The notes below the pieces were generated by a model. That model saw only the letters and a program-made list of their open reading frames with translations, did not search any database and was not told where the DNA came from. Below, piece by piece: positions 1-9,093 of a stretch of DNA of 43,844 nucleotides; position 1 is the stretch's first letter, and every line of letters starts with the position of its first letter. This DNA comes from CAZGVW01 sp964529265 (lineage in GTDB: Bacteria > Planctomycetota > Phycisphaerae > Phycisphaerales > UBA1924): NCBI GenBank assembly GCA_964529265.1, contig CAZGVW010000286.1, positions 1 to 43,844 on the forward strand. Direction: 5' to 3'. The position numbers and the translations under genes were made by a program.

Positions 1-1
1 G

Positions 2-343
2 GACCCGGATGGCCTGGCGAAGGCGCCGATCACCGGCCGCGTGCGCGAGCGGCTGGAGGAAGCCGCGCAGGAGTACGAGCGCCTCGCCGAGGCGCCGGAG
101 GCGGACGTGGATACGCTCTTCATGGCCGCGGCGACGAAGCACCTGCTCGGCGAGCCTGCGAATGCGATGGAGTCCATCGATCGCGCCCTGGCCGCGGGCG
201 ACGCCACGGAGAGCGCCGTGAACCTGAAGCGCCTCGCCGCCGCGGCGAACGAGGCGGCGCAGAGGCCGCTGGCGGATGCGACCTCGGGAACGGTCAATGA
301 GAACATGACGCCGCCCCCCGGCGGCATGTACGCCACGCGCTGA
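2..343 (+). CDS. C-terminal part of a TPR-like protein (5' end outside window)
   Basis: The reading frame is open from the first complete codon at base 2 to a TGA at 341-343, so the gene begins upstream of the window. The visible 113 residues are mostly alpha-helical, with an alanine- and leucine-rich stretch (AAATKHLLGEPANAMESIDR) typical of a tetratricopeptide repeat helix pair. A short disordered tail (TPPPGGMYATR) follows. TPR units act as protein-protein docking surfaces, but no partner or catalytic domain is visible here. The next gene starts 35 bp downstream after a strong hairpin, so the two are probably separate transcription units. The TPR assignment rests on composition and spacing only. 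Confidence 0.6.
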   Translation, partial: DPDGLAKAPITGRVRERLEEAAQEYERLAEAPEADVDTLFMAAATKHLLGEPANAMESIDRALAAGDATESAVNLKRLAAAANEAAQRPLADATSGTVNENMTPPPGGMYATR

Positions 344-352
344 GGCGGGCAG

Positions 353-377
353 GGGGGCCATCGCTAGACTGGCCCCC
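353..377 (+). promoter_or_regulatory. Hairpin with embedded -10-like box directly before the GlmU-like start codon
   Basis: GGGGGCCA (353-360) pairs perfectly with TGGCCCCC (370-377) over 8 bp around a 9-base loop, and the stem ends at the base before the ATG at 378. A -10-like TAGACT lies at 365-370, seven bases from the ATG, which would place transcription initiation at or next to the start codon (a leaderless mRNA). No Shine-Dalgarno sequence precedes the ATG. The hairpin could alternatively help end the upstream transcript, although there is no U-tract. Confidence 0.4.
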
Positions 378-1625
378 ATGACGGCCCTGGTTGTGTTCGA
401 TGACGGGCTGGGTCGCCTGGCCCCGATGACTGATCTTCGCGCCGCCTTTGCGATCCGCACCGGCGCGTTCACAACGCTTGAGCGCATCTGTCGCGCCGTC
501 GGCGAGGAGCCGGCGGCGCTTTTGTGTCCCGAGGACGTCGCGGCTCTGGAGGCCGAGCGGGCCGATTGCCCGGTGAACGAACTGCCGCGGGACGGCGACC
601 TGCTGCTCGTGAGCGGCCGGTGCGTGCTGCCGCCGGAGGGTCTGGAAGCGCTGCAACGGGGCGACGCGATCGTTGAGCGTTCCGCGGCGGGGCCTGAGGT
701 GGTGGCGGCAAGGCTGGACGCCGCCGCGGCGGCGAGGTTCGTGCAGGACTGGGCGCCGCCGCAGGATGTGCGCGCAGTGGAGACCGCGGAGGCGTGCCTC
801 ATTCGTCTCCCGGAGGATGTGATCCGCTTCCGCAACGCGGCGATGGAGCGCGACCTCGCGACATTTATCGAGGACGAGGAAGAGGCGCCGGCCCTCGGCG
901 TCGTGCGCCTGGGGGAGTTTCCGGTGTGCGTCGATCCGACGGCGGAACTCTTCCCCATGGTCGTGCTCGATGCATCGAAGGGGCCGATCGTGATCGAGGC
1001 GGACGCCGTGGTGCGCCCCGGCGCCGTCGTGTGCGGCCCCGCGTACATCGGCGCGGGATCGACGGTCATCGATCGCGCGCACATCAAGCCGCACACGGCC
1101 ATCGGGCCCATGTGCAAGGTCGGCGGCGAGGTCGGCGGCGCGATCTTTCAGGGCTGGTCGAACAAGGCGCACGACGGGCATCTGGGTGACTCGTGGGTGG
1201 GGGAGTGGGCGAACTTCGGCGCGGGCACGGTCAACTCGAATCTGCTGAACACGTATGGCGAAGTGGCGGTGCGCTCCGCGCCCGATGAGCCGCGCCGCCG
1301 CAGCGGACTCACGTTCCTCGGCGCCATCGTGGGTGATCACGTGAAGTTCGCCATCGGGACGCGCATCATGACGGGCTCGGTGTCCGGAACCGGCGCGATG
1401 ATCGCGACCACGGCGCCGCCCGACACCGCCGTGCCGCCCTTTGCCTGGCTCACCGATGGCGGCGCGCAGGAGTATCGCCTCGAGAAGTTCCTCGAGGTCG
1501 CGCGCAGCGTCATGGCGCGGCGGGACATCGAGCCCAGCGACGCCTATCTTTCCCGTCTGCGGGCGCTGCACGCCGCGGCCGGCCGCGGGGCCGGGCGTGG
1601 ATCGCCCCGCGGCGGGACGGCGTGA
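378..1625 (+). CDS. GlmU-like sugar nucleotidyltransferase / acyltransferase
   Basis: This 415-residue protein resembles the alternative bacterial GlmU family, in which a degenerate nucleotidyltransferase-like N-terminus is joined to a left-handed beta-helix acyltransferase. Members are thought to make or modify UDP-N-acetylglucosamine precursors for cell-envelope sugars in the cytosol. The C-terminal half, from about residue 195, has hexapeptide-type repeats (IVIEADAVVRPGAVVCGPAY). It also has the GlmU-like segment NKAHDGHLGD at about 262-271 and FGAGTVNSN at about 280-288, where GlmU carries acetyltransferase active-site residues. The N-terminus (VVFDDGLGRLAPMTDLR) lacks a clear canonical pyrophosphorylase signature, so true uridylyltransferase activity is unproven. 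The stop codon overlaps the polA start by one base (TGATG), suggesting co-transcription. Confidence 0.75.
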   Translation: MTALVVFDDGLGRLAPMTDLRAAFAIRTGAFTTLERICRAVGEEPAALLCPEDVAALEAERADCPVNELPRDGDLLLVSGRCVLPPEGLEALQRGDAIVERSAAGPEVVAARLDAAAAARFVQDWAPPQDVRAVETAEACLIRLPEDVIRFRNAAMERDLATFIEDEEEAPALGVVRLGEFPVCVDPTAELFPMVVLDASKGPIVIEADAVVRPGAVVCGPAYIGAGSTVIDRAHIKPHTAIGPMCKVGGEVGGAIFQGWSNKAHDGHLGDSWVGEWANFGAGTVNSNLLNTYGEVAVRSAPDEPRRRSGLTFLGAIVGDHVKFAIGTRIMTGSVSGTGAMIATTAPPDTAVPPFAWLTDGGAQEYRLEKFLEVARSVMARRDIEPSDAYLSRLRALHAAAGRGAGRGSPRGGTA

Positions 1626-4501
1626 TGAAGACGCTCTACATCATCGATGGGCACGCGCAGTTCTTCCGGGCGTTTCACGCCATCCGCACGCCCATGACAT
1701 CGCCCGTGACCAAGGAGCCGACGAACGCGACGTTCGGCTTCACGGGAATGCTGCTGAAACTGTTTCGCGCGTGCCGGCCGGACTACTTCGCGGTCGTGAT
1801 CGATGTCTCGGGCGACCGCGAGACGTTCCGCTCCGAGATCTTTCCGGAGTACAAGGCCAACCGCGAGCCCGCGCCCGAGACGCTCGGCCCGCAGATCGAG
1901 CGCTGCGTTTCCATGCTCGGGGCGATCGGCGCTCCAGTAGTCGGATTGCCCGGCTTCGAAGCGGATGACGTCATCGCCACCATCGTCGATCGCCTGGCGG
2001 GAACGACCGTGGACGGCGAGCCCTTGCTCATCCGCATCGTCTCGAAGGACAAGGACCTCCAGCAACTGCTGATCGATGGCCGCGTCGAGATGTACGACGT
2101 GCACACGGATGAACTGATCGATGTGAAGCGGCTTCGAGAGGACAAGGGCATCGCGCCGGAGCAGGTCATCGACATGCTCGCGCTGATGGGCGACACCGTG
2201 GACAACGTGCCCGGCGTCGAGGGCGTGGGGCCCAAGACCGCGGCTCAACTCATTCACGAGTGGGGGTCGCTCGAGAATCTGCTGGCGCACGCGGGCGAAG
2301 TCAAGGGCAAGCGCGGCGAGAAGCTGCGCGAAGCCGCGGAGCGGTTGCCGCTGTCCCGCCGCCTCGTCACGCTGGAGCGCCGCACGCCCATCGAGTTCGA
2401 TCTCGCCGATGCGGACGTGAAGCGCCTGCATCTGGAGCGCCTCGGACCCATCTTCCGCGAACTCGGCTTCAACCGGTACAACGAAGAACTGAAGGAACTC
2501 CTGAGTGGCGATTCGTCCGTGGCGCCGGGCGTCGATGGTCAGGCGACGGCGCCGGAGCGAATGACCAAGCCCGCCGCCGCGGCGCCCGGTCTCTTCCCGC
2601 AGGGGCTCTTCGACGATCATGCGCCCGCGCACGCCGTGAACGCCGACTACACCTGCGTGCGCGCGAAACAGGAACTCGACACCGTCCTGAAGGCCATCGA
2701 GCGCGCGGAGATCGTCTCCCTCGACACCGAGACCACCAGCCTCTCGCCGCGGAGCGCGAGACTTTGCGGCGTCTCGATCTCCGTGACGCCGGGCGCAGGC
2801 TGGTACATCCCTGTGCGCTCGCCAGCGCTGGAAACTCACCTCGACGAGCCCACCGTCATCGCGGCCCTGCGCCCCTGGCTGGAGAACCCGGCGAAACTCA
2901 AGTGCGGCCACAACCTGAAGTACGACATGCTCATCTTCCGCGCCGCGGGCGCCGCGCTCCGCGGCATGTCGTTCGATTCCATGGTCGCGTCGTACCTCGT
3001 GGACGCCGGCCGCTCCTCCCATTCGCTCGATGCCCTCTCCCAGGCGCTGCTCAACCACGTCTGCATCCCCATCTCAGACCTCATCGGCGCCGGCAGGTCG
3101 CAGCGCAGGTTCGACGCCGTGCCGCTCGAAGCCGCGGCGCAGTATGCCGCGGAGGATGCGGACATCGGCCTCCGCCTGCACGGCGTGCTCGCCCCGCAGG
3201 TGCGCGCCATGGGTCTGCAGACACTCTTCGATGACGTCGAGATGCCCCTGGTTGAAGTGCTCGCCGAGATGGAGTGGAACGGCGTCCGCGTGGACCCCGC
3301 CGAACTCGATCGCCAGGCGGAGCGCCTCCAGGGGCGCATCGCCGAACTGCGCCGGCAGATCATCGATGCCTCGCCGCGGCCGTTCAATCCCGATTCACCG
3401 AAGCAACTCGCCGCCATCCTCTTCAACAAGCCCACGCACGCGGAGGAGCCGGGCCTGGGCATCCGCCCGCAGAAGCGCACGGCGACCGGCTACTCGACCG
3501 ACATCGAAGTGCTCGAGAACCTGGCGAACGATCCGGACATCGAATCGCCTGTTCCGGCGCTCATCGTCGAATATCGTCACCTCGCGAAACTCGTCGGCAC
3601 GTACCTCGTGGCGCTCAAGGAGGCGATCAACCCGGAGACCGGGCGCATCCACACCAGTTTCCACCAGACGGTCGCCGCGACGGGGCGCCTCGCGTCATCC
3701 GACCCCAACCTGCAGAACATTCCGATTCGCACGGATGTCGGGCGCGAGATCCGCAAGGCCTTCGTCGCGCCGCCCGGGCGCCTGTTCATCACCGCCGATT
3801 ACTCGCAGATCGAACTCCGCGTCCTCGCGCATCTCTCGAAGGACGAAGCCCTCGTCGAGGCGTTCCACCGCGGCGAGGATATCCACCGCGCCGTCGCCGC
3901 CCAGACGTTCAACGTCAAGCCGCAGGACGTCATGAGCGAGCAGCGGGGTGTCGCCAAGATGATCAACTTCGGCATCGTGTACGGCATCACCGCCTTTGGC
4001 CTCGCGCGGCGCCTCAAGATCGGCGAGAAAGAAGCCGGGAGGATCATCACGGACTACAAGTCGCGCTTTCCGCGCATCACGACCTTCCTCCAGGAGTGCG
4101 TCGAGCAGGCCCGCCGCCACGGCTACGTGGAAACGATCCTGAAGCGCCGCCGCCCGATCGGCCTCATCGACGCCCGCCGCCCCCAGGACCGCGCCCTCGG
4201 CGAGCGCCTCGCCATCAACTCCGTCGTGCAGGGCTCCGCCGCGGATCTCATCAAGATCGCCATGGTGCAGATCCACGGCGATATCGCCGCAGCCCGCGCG
4301 CGCACTCCCGGCGCCAACGCCTCTCTCTCGGAAGCGCTCATGCTCCTCCAGATCCACGATGAACTGCTCTTTGAAGCGCCCGTGCAGGCTGCGGAGGAGG
4401 CTCGCGCTCACGTCGTCGGCCGAATGGAGCGCGCCATGACCCTCACCGTCCCCCTCAAGGTCGATTCCGCCGTCTCAGCGACGTGGTTCGAAGGCAAGTA
4501 A
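1625..4501 (+). CDS. polA: DNA polymerase I with intact proofreading domain
   Basis: DNA polymerase I removes RNA primers and fills gaps during replication and repair. The 958 residues cover all three domains. The N-terminal 5' nuclease spans about 1-300 and includes YIIDGHAQFFRAFHA and EADDVIATI. The 3'-5' exonuclease spans about 340-540, with DTE at 367-369, a later NLKYD and YAAEDADI, so all three Exo motifs survive and proofreading is probably active. The A-family polymerase occupies the rest, with motif A DYSQIELR (D725), motif B around RGVAKMINFGIVYG and motif C IHDE (H911, D912). ATG 1625 was chosen because it overlaps the preceding stop; a GTG one codon upstream (1622) is also possible. 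Length is normal for the family. Confidence 0.97.
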   Translation: MKTLYIIDGHAQFFRAFHAIRTPMTSPVTKEPTNATFGFTGMLLKLFRACRPDYFAVVIDVSGDRETFRSEIFPEYKANREPAPETLGPQIERCVSMLGAIGAPVVGLPGFEADDVIATIVDRLAGTTVDGEPLLIRIVSKDKDLQQLLIDGRVEMYDVHTDELIDVKRLREDKGIAPEQVIDMLALMGDTVDNVPGVEGVGPKTAAQLIHEWGSLENLLAHAGEVKGKRGEKLREAAERLPLSRRLVTLERRTPIEFDLADADVKRLHLERLGPIFRELGFNRYNEELKELLSGDSSVAPGVDGQATAPERMTKPAAAAPGLFPQGLFDDHAPAHAVNADYTCVRAKQELDTVLKAIERAEIVSLDTETTSLSPRSARLCGVSISVTPGAGWYIPVRSPALETHLDEPTVIAALRPWLENPAKLKCGHNLKYDMLIFRAAGAALRGMSFDSMVASYLVDAGRSSHSLDALSQALLNHVCIPISDLIGAGRSQRRFDAVPLEAAAQYAAEDADIGLRLHGVLAPQVRAMGLQTLFDDVEMPLVEVLAEMEWNGVRVDPAELDRQAERLQGRIAELRRQIIDASPRPFNPDSPKQLAAILFNKPTHAEEPGLGIRPQKRTATGYSTDIEVLENLANDPDIESPVPALIVEYRHLAKLVGTYLVALKEAINPETGRIHTSFHQTVAATGRLASSDPNLQNIPIRTDVGREIRKAFVAPPGRLFITADYSQIELRVLAHLSKDEALVEAFHRGEDIHRAVAAQTFNVKPQDVMSEQRGVAKMINFGIVYGITAFGLARRLKIGEKEAGRIITDYKSRFPRITTFLQECVEQARRHGYVETILKRRRPIGLIDARRPQDRALGERLAINSVVQGSAADLIKIAMVQIHGDIAAARARTPGANASLSEALMLLQIHDELLFEAPVQAAEEARAHVVGRMERAMTLTVPLKVDSAVSATWFEGK

Positions 4502-4648
4502 ACTTCCCGGCGCCTGCAAGGAACGCCCCCGCTCGTGAAATATCCTGCAGCCACGGCAAGACGCCGCGGCGCCGCCCCGATTCAGTCGCGATGGTCGTTG
4601 GCGGATGAGGTTGGGGGCATCCAGACACATTTCACAGGAGAAAACGCC

Positions 4649-5578
4649 ATGATGCGCTTCTTGTTCCTCCCCTTGGTCGTTCTCGCCGCGGCCGCTTATG
4701 CCGCGCCTCCCGTTGCGCCCGATGCCGCGGAATCCGCCGCCACCGGCGCGTTCTTCGATTCCGCCGGCGTCCGCATTCACTACGCCCAGGCCGGCGAGCA
4801 TCACCCCGGCCCACCCATCGTCCTCATCCACGGCTACGCGGATTCGCTCGAATGGGCGTGGCAGGACACCGGCGTCGTGCAGACGCTCGCGAACGAGTTC
4901 CACGTCATCGCGCTCGATTGCCGCGGCCACGGCCGGAGCGACAAGCCCCATGAGCCCGGCGCCTACGGCGTTGAAATGGTCGAGGACGTCGCCCGTCTGC
5001 TCGATCACCTCGAGATCGAACGCGCCCACATCGTCGGCTATTCCATGGGCGGCCGCATCGCGCTCAAGTTCGCCGCGACACGATCCGATCGCGTCCAGAC
5101 GCTCACGCTCATCGGCGCCAGCGGCACGATCAAGGCCACCGAGATCGAGATCGTCGAGCGCACCGCCGAAGCGCTGGAGCGCGGCGACGGCATCTCGCCC
5201 CTTGTCGAGCGCCTCTGGCCCCGGGAGGACGAAACCATCTCCCGCGCCGAAGAAGTCGCGCGAACAAACGAGCCCGTCATGGCCGAACTCGATGCGCCGG
5301 CGCTCCTCCGTGTCGCGCGCGAGTTCCCCGGCCTCGTCGTCCCCGAGCGCGACGTGCGCTCACTGTCGATGCCTGTCCTCGCCATCTGCGGCGATCAAGA
5401 CCCGCTCCTCCCCGCGACTCAGGCGCTCAATGGCTGCGTCCCGCGCCTCCGCACGGCGATTCTCACGGGCGCCAACCACATCGATGTCGTGCGACGCCCG
5501 GAAGTCCCCGACCTGGTCGTCGAGTTCGCGGGCGAGTACGCGGACGGCGTCCACCTCCCGGCACGGCGCTCCCGGTAG
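4649..5578 (+). CDS. Secreted alpha/beta hydrolase
   Basis: This is an exported serine hydrolase of the alpha/beta fold, 309 residues, substrate unknown. Residues 1-19 form a signal peptide (MMRFLFLPLVVLAAAAYAA). The mature domain has the oxyanion strand VLIHGYADS (57-65), the nucleophile elbow GYSMGG with S132, a likely catalytic aspartate in GDQDPLLP (D249 or D251) and the catalytic histidine in GANHIDVV (H277). The start at 4649 was chosen because AGGAG lies at 4636-4640 with good spacing and the signal peptide begins there; the frame is open further upstream without these signs. The closest general resemblance is to esterases and epoxide- or dehalogenase-like hydrolases. It lies between polA and the tRNA-Asp gene in the same direction. 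Confidence 0.85.
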   Translation: MMRFLFLPLVVLAAAAYAAPPVAPDAAESAATGAFFDSAGVRIHYAQAGEHHPGPPIVLIHGYADSLEWAWQDTGVVQTLANEFHVIALDCRGHGRSDKPHEPGAYGVEMVEDVARLLDHLEIERAHIVGYSMGGRIALKFAATRSDRVQTLTLIGASGTIKATEIEIVERTAEALERGDGISPLVERLWPREDETISRAEEVARTNEPVMAELDAPALLRVAREFPGLVVPERDVRSLSMPVLAICGDQDPLLPATQALNGCVPRLRTAILTGANHIDVVRRPEVPDLVVEFAGEYADGVHLPARRSR

Positions 5579-5731
5579 ATCTACCAGCCGCGGCCGGAAA
5601 ACCGCCCCCGCGCGGCCCCCGAAGGCCCGGTTCCCGCCGCGAACCTGCTCGGTCTTGACACCCGCCCCCCCGCGGCTACATTTCTCCCTCCCCCCGCGCC
5701 TCACCGGCCCGTGGGGCGAAAAAGCGCGTAA

Positions 5732-5808
<77 letters not shown>

Positions 5809-5810
5809 CG

Positions 5811-5835
5811 TAAGCCCCGCCTCTGGCGGGGCTTA
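5811..5835 (+). terminator. Hairpin terminator after tRNA-Asp
   Basis: TAAGCCCCGCC (5811-5821) and GGCGGGGCTTA (5825-5835) form a perfect 11-bp stem with a TCT loop, followed by a short T-rich stretch (TCGCTTTTGG). It lies five bases past the tRNA and probably ends its transcript. It is on the island side of the crossover, so it came with the element. It also blocks transcripts leaving the integrase remnant. Confidence 0.75.
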
Positions 5836-5874
5836 TCGCTTTTGGGCTTCTCGCGCGAACGCGCCGAATCGCCC

Positions 5875-5960
5875 ATTGCGTCCTCATTGCGTCCTCTCCG
5901 CATCTCGCGCTGCGGCCCAAGGAAACTGTCCAGCGCTTGGCGAGCCCGCGTTGCGTCCTC
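5875..5960 (+). repeat. TTGCGTCC repeats, left island end (three copies)
   Basis: ATTGCGTCCTC occurs twice in perfect tandem at 5875-5885 and 5886-5896, and GTTGCGTCCTC follows at 5950-5960. All lie within the 3' part of the integrase remnant. The same motif recurs at 9264-9289 and near the right end of the island. Direct repeats clustered next to both att cores are typical of integrase arm sites, but the role here is inferred. Confidence 0.5.
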
Positions 5961-6295
5961 GGTCTCCGCAGCGAGGTAGAACGATTGCGTTGTCTTGATG
6001 TCGGCGTGGCCCATGTACTCCTTGAGCACGTGCATCGGCACTGCGCGGGCCATCTGGGTGCCGTACGTTCGGCGCAAGTCGTGAAGCGAGCCGAGCGGCC
6101 ACGGCACGTCGTCCACGGTGACGCCCCGCCGCTCGGCGAGCAGGCGGTGGGCACGCTTCTGGATGGTCTGAAAACGGATAGCCAGGTTGTTGAGCGCAAG
6201 CCTGCCACAGGTTGGCGTGCGCCGTCAATCCCCGCATCGTCGGCGGCTGTGCCGGACGACCCCTTCCGTCCGCGTCGCTTGTGAGATGGGGGTCT

Positions 6296-7354
6296 ATGGA
6301 TGCACAACGAAGGGGCTACACGCCAAAACATGCGCTCGTCTCGACGCGAGTCGCCGGCGGGTTCACACCAGTGACGGCGGATGAAATGCTCGCGGCCTGG
6401 AGCGTTTACGCGGAGGAGAAAATCGAGCTGCGCGATCTCCGGTTGTGGTTTGCAGGCCTGGAGCTTCGCGCGGCGCACACGGCGGGTCGGCAGGGGCTGG
6501 CCACCGCCGCAGCGGGCGAACTGCTCCGCGAGTTGTCCGGTTCGAAGCGTGCTTCGTCCCGGCAACTGTCGCGGCTTTCGCGCGTGCAGTCCCTTGTCGA
6601 AGAGCACCGCCTTGAGTCGCGTATCGACGACGGCTACTTCCGCAATCTCCGGAGACGTGTGCCGGTACCGCGACGGCTGGCTCGGTTCCTGGCTGGGAAT
6701 GGGTCACGGGCGAGCATCGCCGCGGCGGTCGGGCACCTGCTCCGCTGCATGTACTGGCGCGGACCCTCCTGCGTCTCTGGCGGAACGGCCAAGGCGAGCG
6801 AGTTGGCCGACAGCCTGGGCGTGAGCCTGCGGAGCATCCGTCGCGGTCGTCGAGATCTGATGGCGGCGGGCTGGCTGGAGCGAGTTGAGGCGCCTCAGCA
6901 GGTGCTCAACCGGCACGGCGCGGTGATGCGAGTGCGCTCCGGGGTCGGCCGTGCCCGTCGCGGATTGACACCCCCGCGCCCTCACTGTGGCCGCACATTG
7001 GCACCCCCAATGAACCGGCAACAGCTTCGCTGCCATTCAACAACCAAGAACGCGCATCGACCGCCACTCAAACCGAGCATTCAGCGTGAGCGGTTGAGGG
7101 AGAGGGGGTTTGTAGAACGGGAGTTCGAGCACCTGGTCAAGTCGGGGGCGGTCGTTCGAAGCGAGGCAAGCCGTCTCGCGGTGCATGCGTGCGCCGAGTA
7201 CGCAGCACGTCTCGGCGTGCGCAGCCCGATGGGGCTGTTCCGGTATCTCGTGCGAGGTCGGCGGTGGGATCGGCCGACTCTGGCGGATGAGGACGCGGCG
7301 AGAGCGGTCGTGTCTAGGCCACGGTTCGGACAACATCGTCCTCTGCTTCGGTGA
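6296..7354 (+). CDS. Island protein with winged-helix domain, function unknown
   Basis: I do not recognise this 352-residue protein as a named family. It is basic. In the middle it carries a segment that reads as a helix-turn-helix or winged-helix DNA-binding unit (TAKASELADSLGVSLRSIRR followed by RRDLMAAGWLERV), similar to replication-initiator or plasmid regulatory domains. The N-terminal 100 residues are helical (AWSVYAEEKIELRDLRLWFA). The C-terminus has a second helical block (REFEHLVKSGAVVRSEASRL in part). ATG 6296 is preferred, with GATGGGGG upstream; the frame is open to 6212. It is convergent with the AbiEii-like gene and overlaps its 3' end by 41 bp. Its place next to the integrase suggests an element maintenance or regulatory protein. 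Confidence 0.6.
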   Translation: MDAQRRGYTPKHALVSTRVAGGFTPVTADEMLAAWSVYAEEKIELRDLRLWFAGLELRAAHTAGRQGLATAAAGELLRELSGSKRASSRQLSRLSRVQSLVEEHRLESRIDDGYFRNLRRRVPVPRRLARFLAGNGSRASIAAAVGHLLRCMYWRGPSCVSGGTAKASELADSLGVSLRSIRRGRRDLMAAGWLERVEAPQQVLNRHGAVMRVRSGVGRARRGLTPPRPHCGRTLAPPMNRQQLRCHSTTKNAHRPPLKPSIQRERLRERGFVEREFEHLVKSGAVVRSEASRLAVHACAEYAARLGVRSPMGLFRYLVRGRRWDRPTLADEDAARAVVSRPRFGQHRPLLR

Positions 7355-8009
7355 CGAGGCCGATGATCCGGTAAACATCCAGCGCATGGTGGCGGGCGAG
7401 GCTCTTGGCCTCATCGTGTATCCGATCGCGGAACGCCAAGAGCTTCATGAGGAGATAGGTGAACGGCTGCGGAACGTAGACCGTCGCCACGTGGGGCGAG
7501 CCGTCGCTGCGGCTGCCTCTGATCTCGATTGGCGTCAGGTGCTCCTCGATGGCCACTGCCTCGTCGAGCGGATGGGCGTGGAGTTGCCTGAAGGCTTTAG
7601 GGCGAACACGTCGGTCATCACGCTTGATGGTCTTCGGGTCGAAGAGGTCGCCGAGCGGCCCGACAAGCAGGTCGATCTTGATCTCGCCCGCCGGCATCGC
7701 TGCCTTCGCGAACTGCATGTACTCACTTCCCGCGACCGGCTGAAACCCGAGCGAGTCGAGCGCTTCCCGGACGGCCTTCATCCGATCGGCATTGACCACG
7801 ACCTCGGCCCGGAGAAAGAGGTCGATGTCCTGCGTCGTGCGGTTGTCGGGGAGCCTGTCTTCGGTAAACCGCGTCCGAGTGGAGTCTCGTGACAAGGCAT
7901 TCTGCTTCAAGTAAAGCCCATAGCCACCGCCCAAGATCAAAGGCATGTGCTCGCCCAGGATCACGTGGAGATCGAGCAGGCTGGCTTCGAGCGGGTCCTT
8001 GGTGTTCAT
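7314..8009 (-). CDS. AbiEii/AbiGii-like nucleotidyltransferase toxin
   Basis: This 231-residue protein matches the DNA polymerase beta-like nucleotidyltransferases that form the toxin half of type IV-classed AbiE systems, which cause growth arrest and abort phage infection. The GG motif LGGGYGLYL lies at 26-34, the metal-binding TQDIDLFL at 59-66 (D61, D63), a third acidic residue in KIDLLVG (D113), and a C-terminal lysine motif FTYLLMKLLAFRDR (K189). It follows the AbiEi-like gene after 14 bp with its own GGAGG ribosome-binding site, as expected for an antitoxin-toxin operon. Related nucleotidyltransferases without toxin activity exist, so the neighbour is important for the assignment. Confidence 0.8.
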   Translation of the reverse strand: MNTKDPLEASLLDLHVILGEHMPLILGGGYGLYLKQNALSRDSTRTRFTEDRLPDNRTTQDIDLFLRAEVVVNADRMKAVREALDSLGFQPVAGSEYMQFAKAAMPAGEIKIDLLVGPLGDLFDPKTIKRDDRRVRPKAFRQLHAHPLDEAVAIEEHLTPIEIRGSRSDGSPHVATVYVPQPFTYLLMKLLAFRDRIHDEAKSLARHHALDVYRIIGLVTEAEDDVVRTVA

Positions 8010-8023
8010 GGAACCTCCGCGGA

Positions 8024-9091
8024 CTACTTCAAGTCCTTGAGAATGAGCGATCGGACCTGGGCAGCAGCGTCCTGCTCGCGCTTGTCACCCGTTGCGAGTT
8101 CCAGATACGTCTGGATCGGGGACGCGAACGGCATCGCCTCGAACCTTCGCACGTCGAAGTACACCGTGGGGTCGTCGGTCTCGAGGAGCTCCAGGTTCGC
8201 GAAGCGCTCCCCCGGCTTTGCTTTCGCTCCCCATGCGGCGAGTAGTTCCGCGACGGATTCGCAGTAGATCCGAACCCGGTCTTCGCGCCCCATGACTGCG
8301 TAGCGGTCCGTGGACGTCTGTCCGGTGAACACCGCTCGGGCCTTAACCGTTGCGAGCCTCTTGCCCAATGCTTCTCGTGGAAGGCTGACTGAGCCGACGA
8401 AGGTCCGGCGAAGCTTGGGGGATTGATACGCAGCGGCGAGTTTGTCCAAGAGGCTCTCGGACTGAAGAAGCCGCGCTCGCCCGCCCCGTCGCTCGATCAG
8501 CACGTCGTCCTCCATGCGGCGGAGTGCCTTCGAGATCGTGGTGAGCGTGAGCGCGCCGCCCCGAGATCGGATGAACTGATCCATGTCACTCAACGATTCC
8601 GATTCAGCGCGGAGCAGAAGGGCGCGTGCTACGAGCGATGTAGCTCCGCGGTAGACCGCTCGAATGGGGTACGACTCGGGGAACTTGTTGGGTGCACCGG
8701 AACGAAGCACGAAGAGCTTTCCCGGGACCTGCACCAAGGCGTTCCCACACAGGTCGATCCCGCTTGCGCCCGATCTTTCGAGTTCATTGAGTCGCTCGGG
8801 TGCGAGATAGGGCAGGACGACCAGCGGGTAGTCTCCGCTGTTGTCGGCGTAGGCGCGCGCTTGGGCGATGGCCTGAGCAAACGTCTTCGGCGTGCTCCTG
8901 CCCTTCAGTTCGGCGACAAAGCGGTACTTCCGGCCCTGCCATGAGACCTCGGCTTTGGCGTCGGGGCCTTGGCCACGCCCACTCGATGGCGATGACCAGC
9001 GGATGGCCAGCGGGGGAACAAGGGCGTCGCCCGACTTGAGCAGGGCGAGCATGTCGGCCTCGGAGGGCGGCTTTGGTTCAGTGCGTGCCAT
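8024..9091 (-). CDS. AbiEi-like antitoxin / transcriptional regulator
   Basis: The 355-residue protein resembles the long AbiEi-type antitoxins: a nuclease-fold-like N-terminus, a middle region (SGIDLCGNALVQVPGKLFVL), and a winged helix at about 170-225 (MDQFIRSRGGALTLTTISKA then LRRMEDDVLIERRGGRARLL). AbiEi proteins neutralise the partner toxin and repress their own promoter by binding inverted repeats. The N-terminus has a PD-(D/E)XK-like arrangement (PD at 43-44, ELK at 61-63), so DNA binding or relic nuclease ancestry is possible. It is first in the operon, 14 bp before the toxin gene. A matching promoter with bracketing inverted repeats lies directly upstream (9094-9133). The C-terminal region is uncharacterised. 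Confidence 0.75.
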   Translation of the reverse strand: MARTEPKPPSEADMLALLKSGDALVPPLAIRWSSPSSGRGQGPDAKAEVSWQGRKYRFVAELKGRSTPKTFAQAIAQARAYADNSGDYPLVVLPYLAPERLNELERSGASGIDLCGNALVQVPGKLFVLRSGAPNKFPESYPIRAVYRGATSLVARALLLRAESESLSDMDQFIRSRGGALTLTTISKALRRMEDDVLIERRGGRARLLQSESLLDKLAAAYQSPKLRRTFVGSVSLPREALGKRLATVKARAVFTGQTSTDRYAVMGREDRVRIYCESVAELLAAWGAKAKPGERFANLELLETDDPTVYFDVRRFEAMPFASPIQTYLELATGDKREQDAAAQVRSLILKDLK

Positions 9092-9093
9092 GT

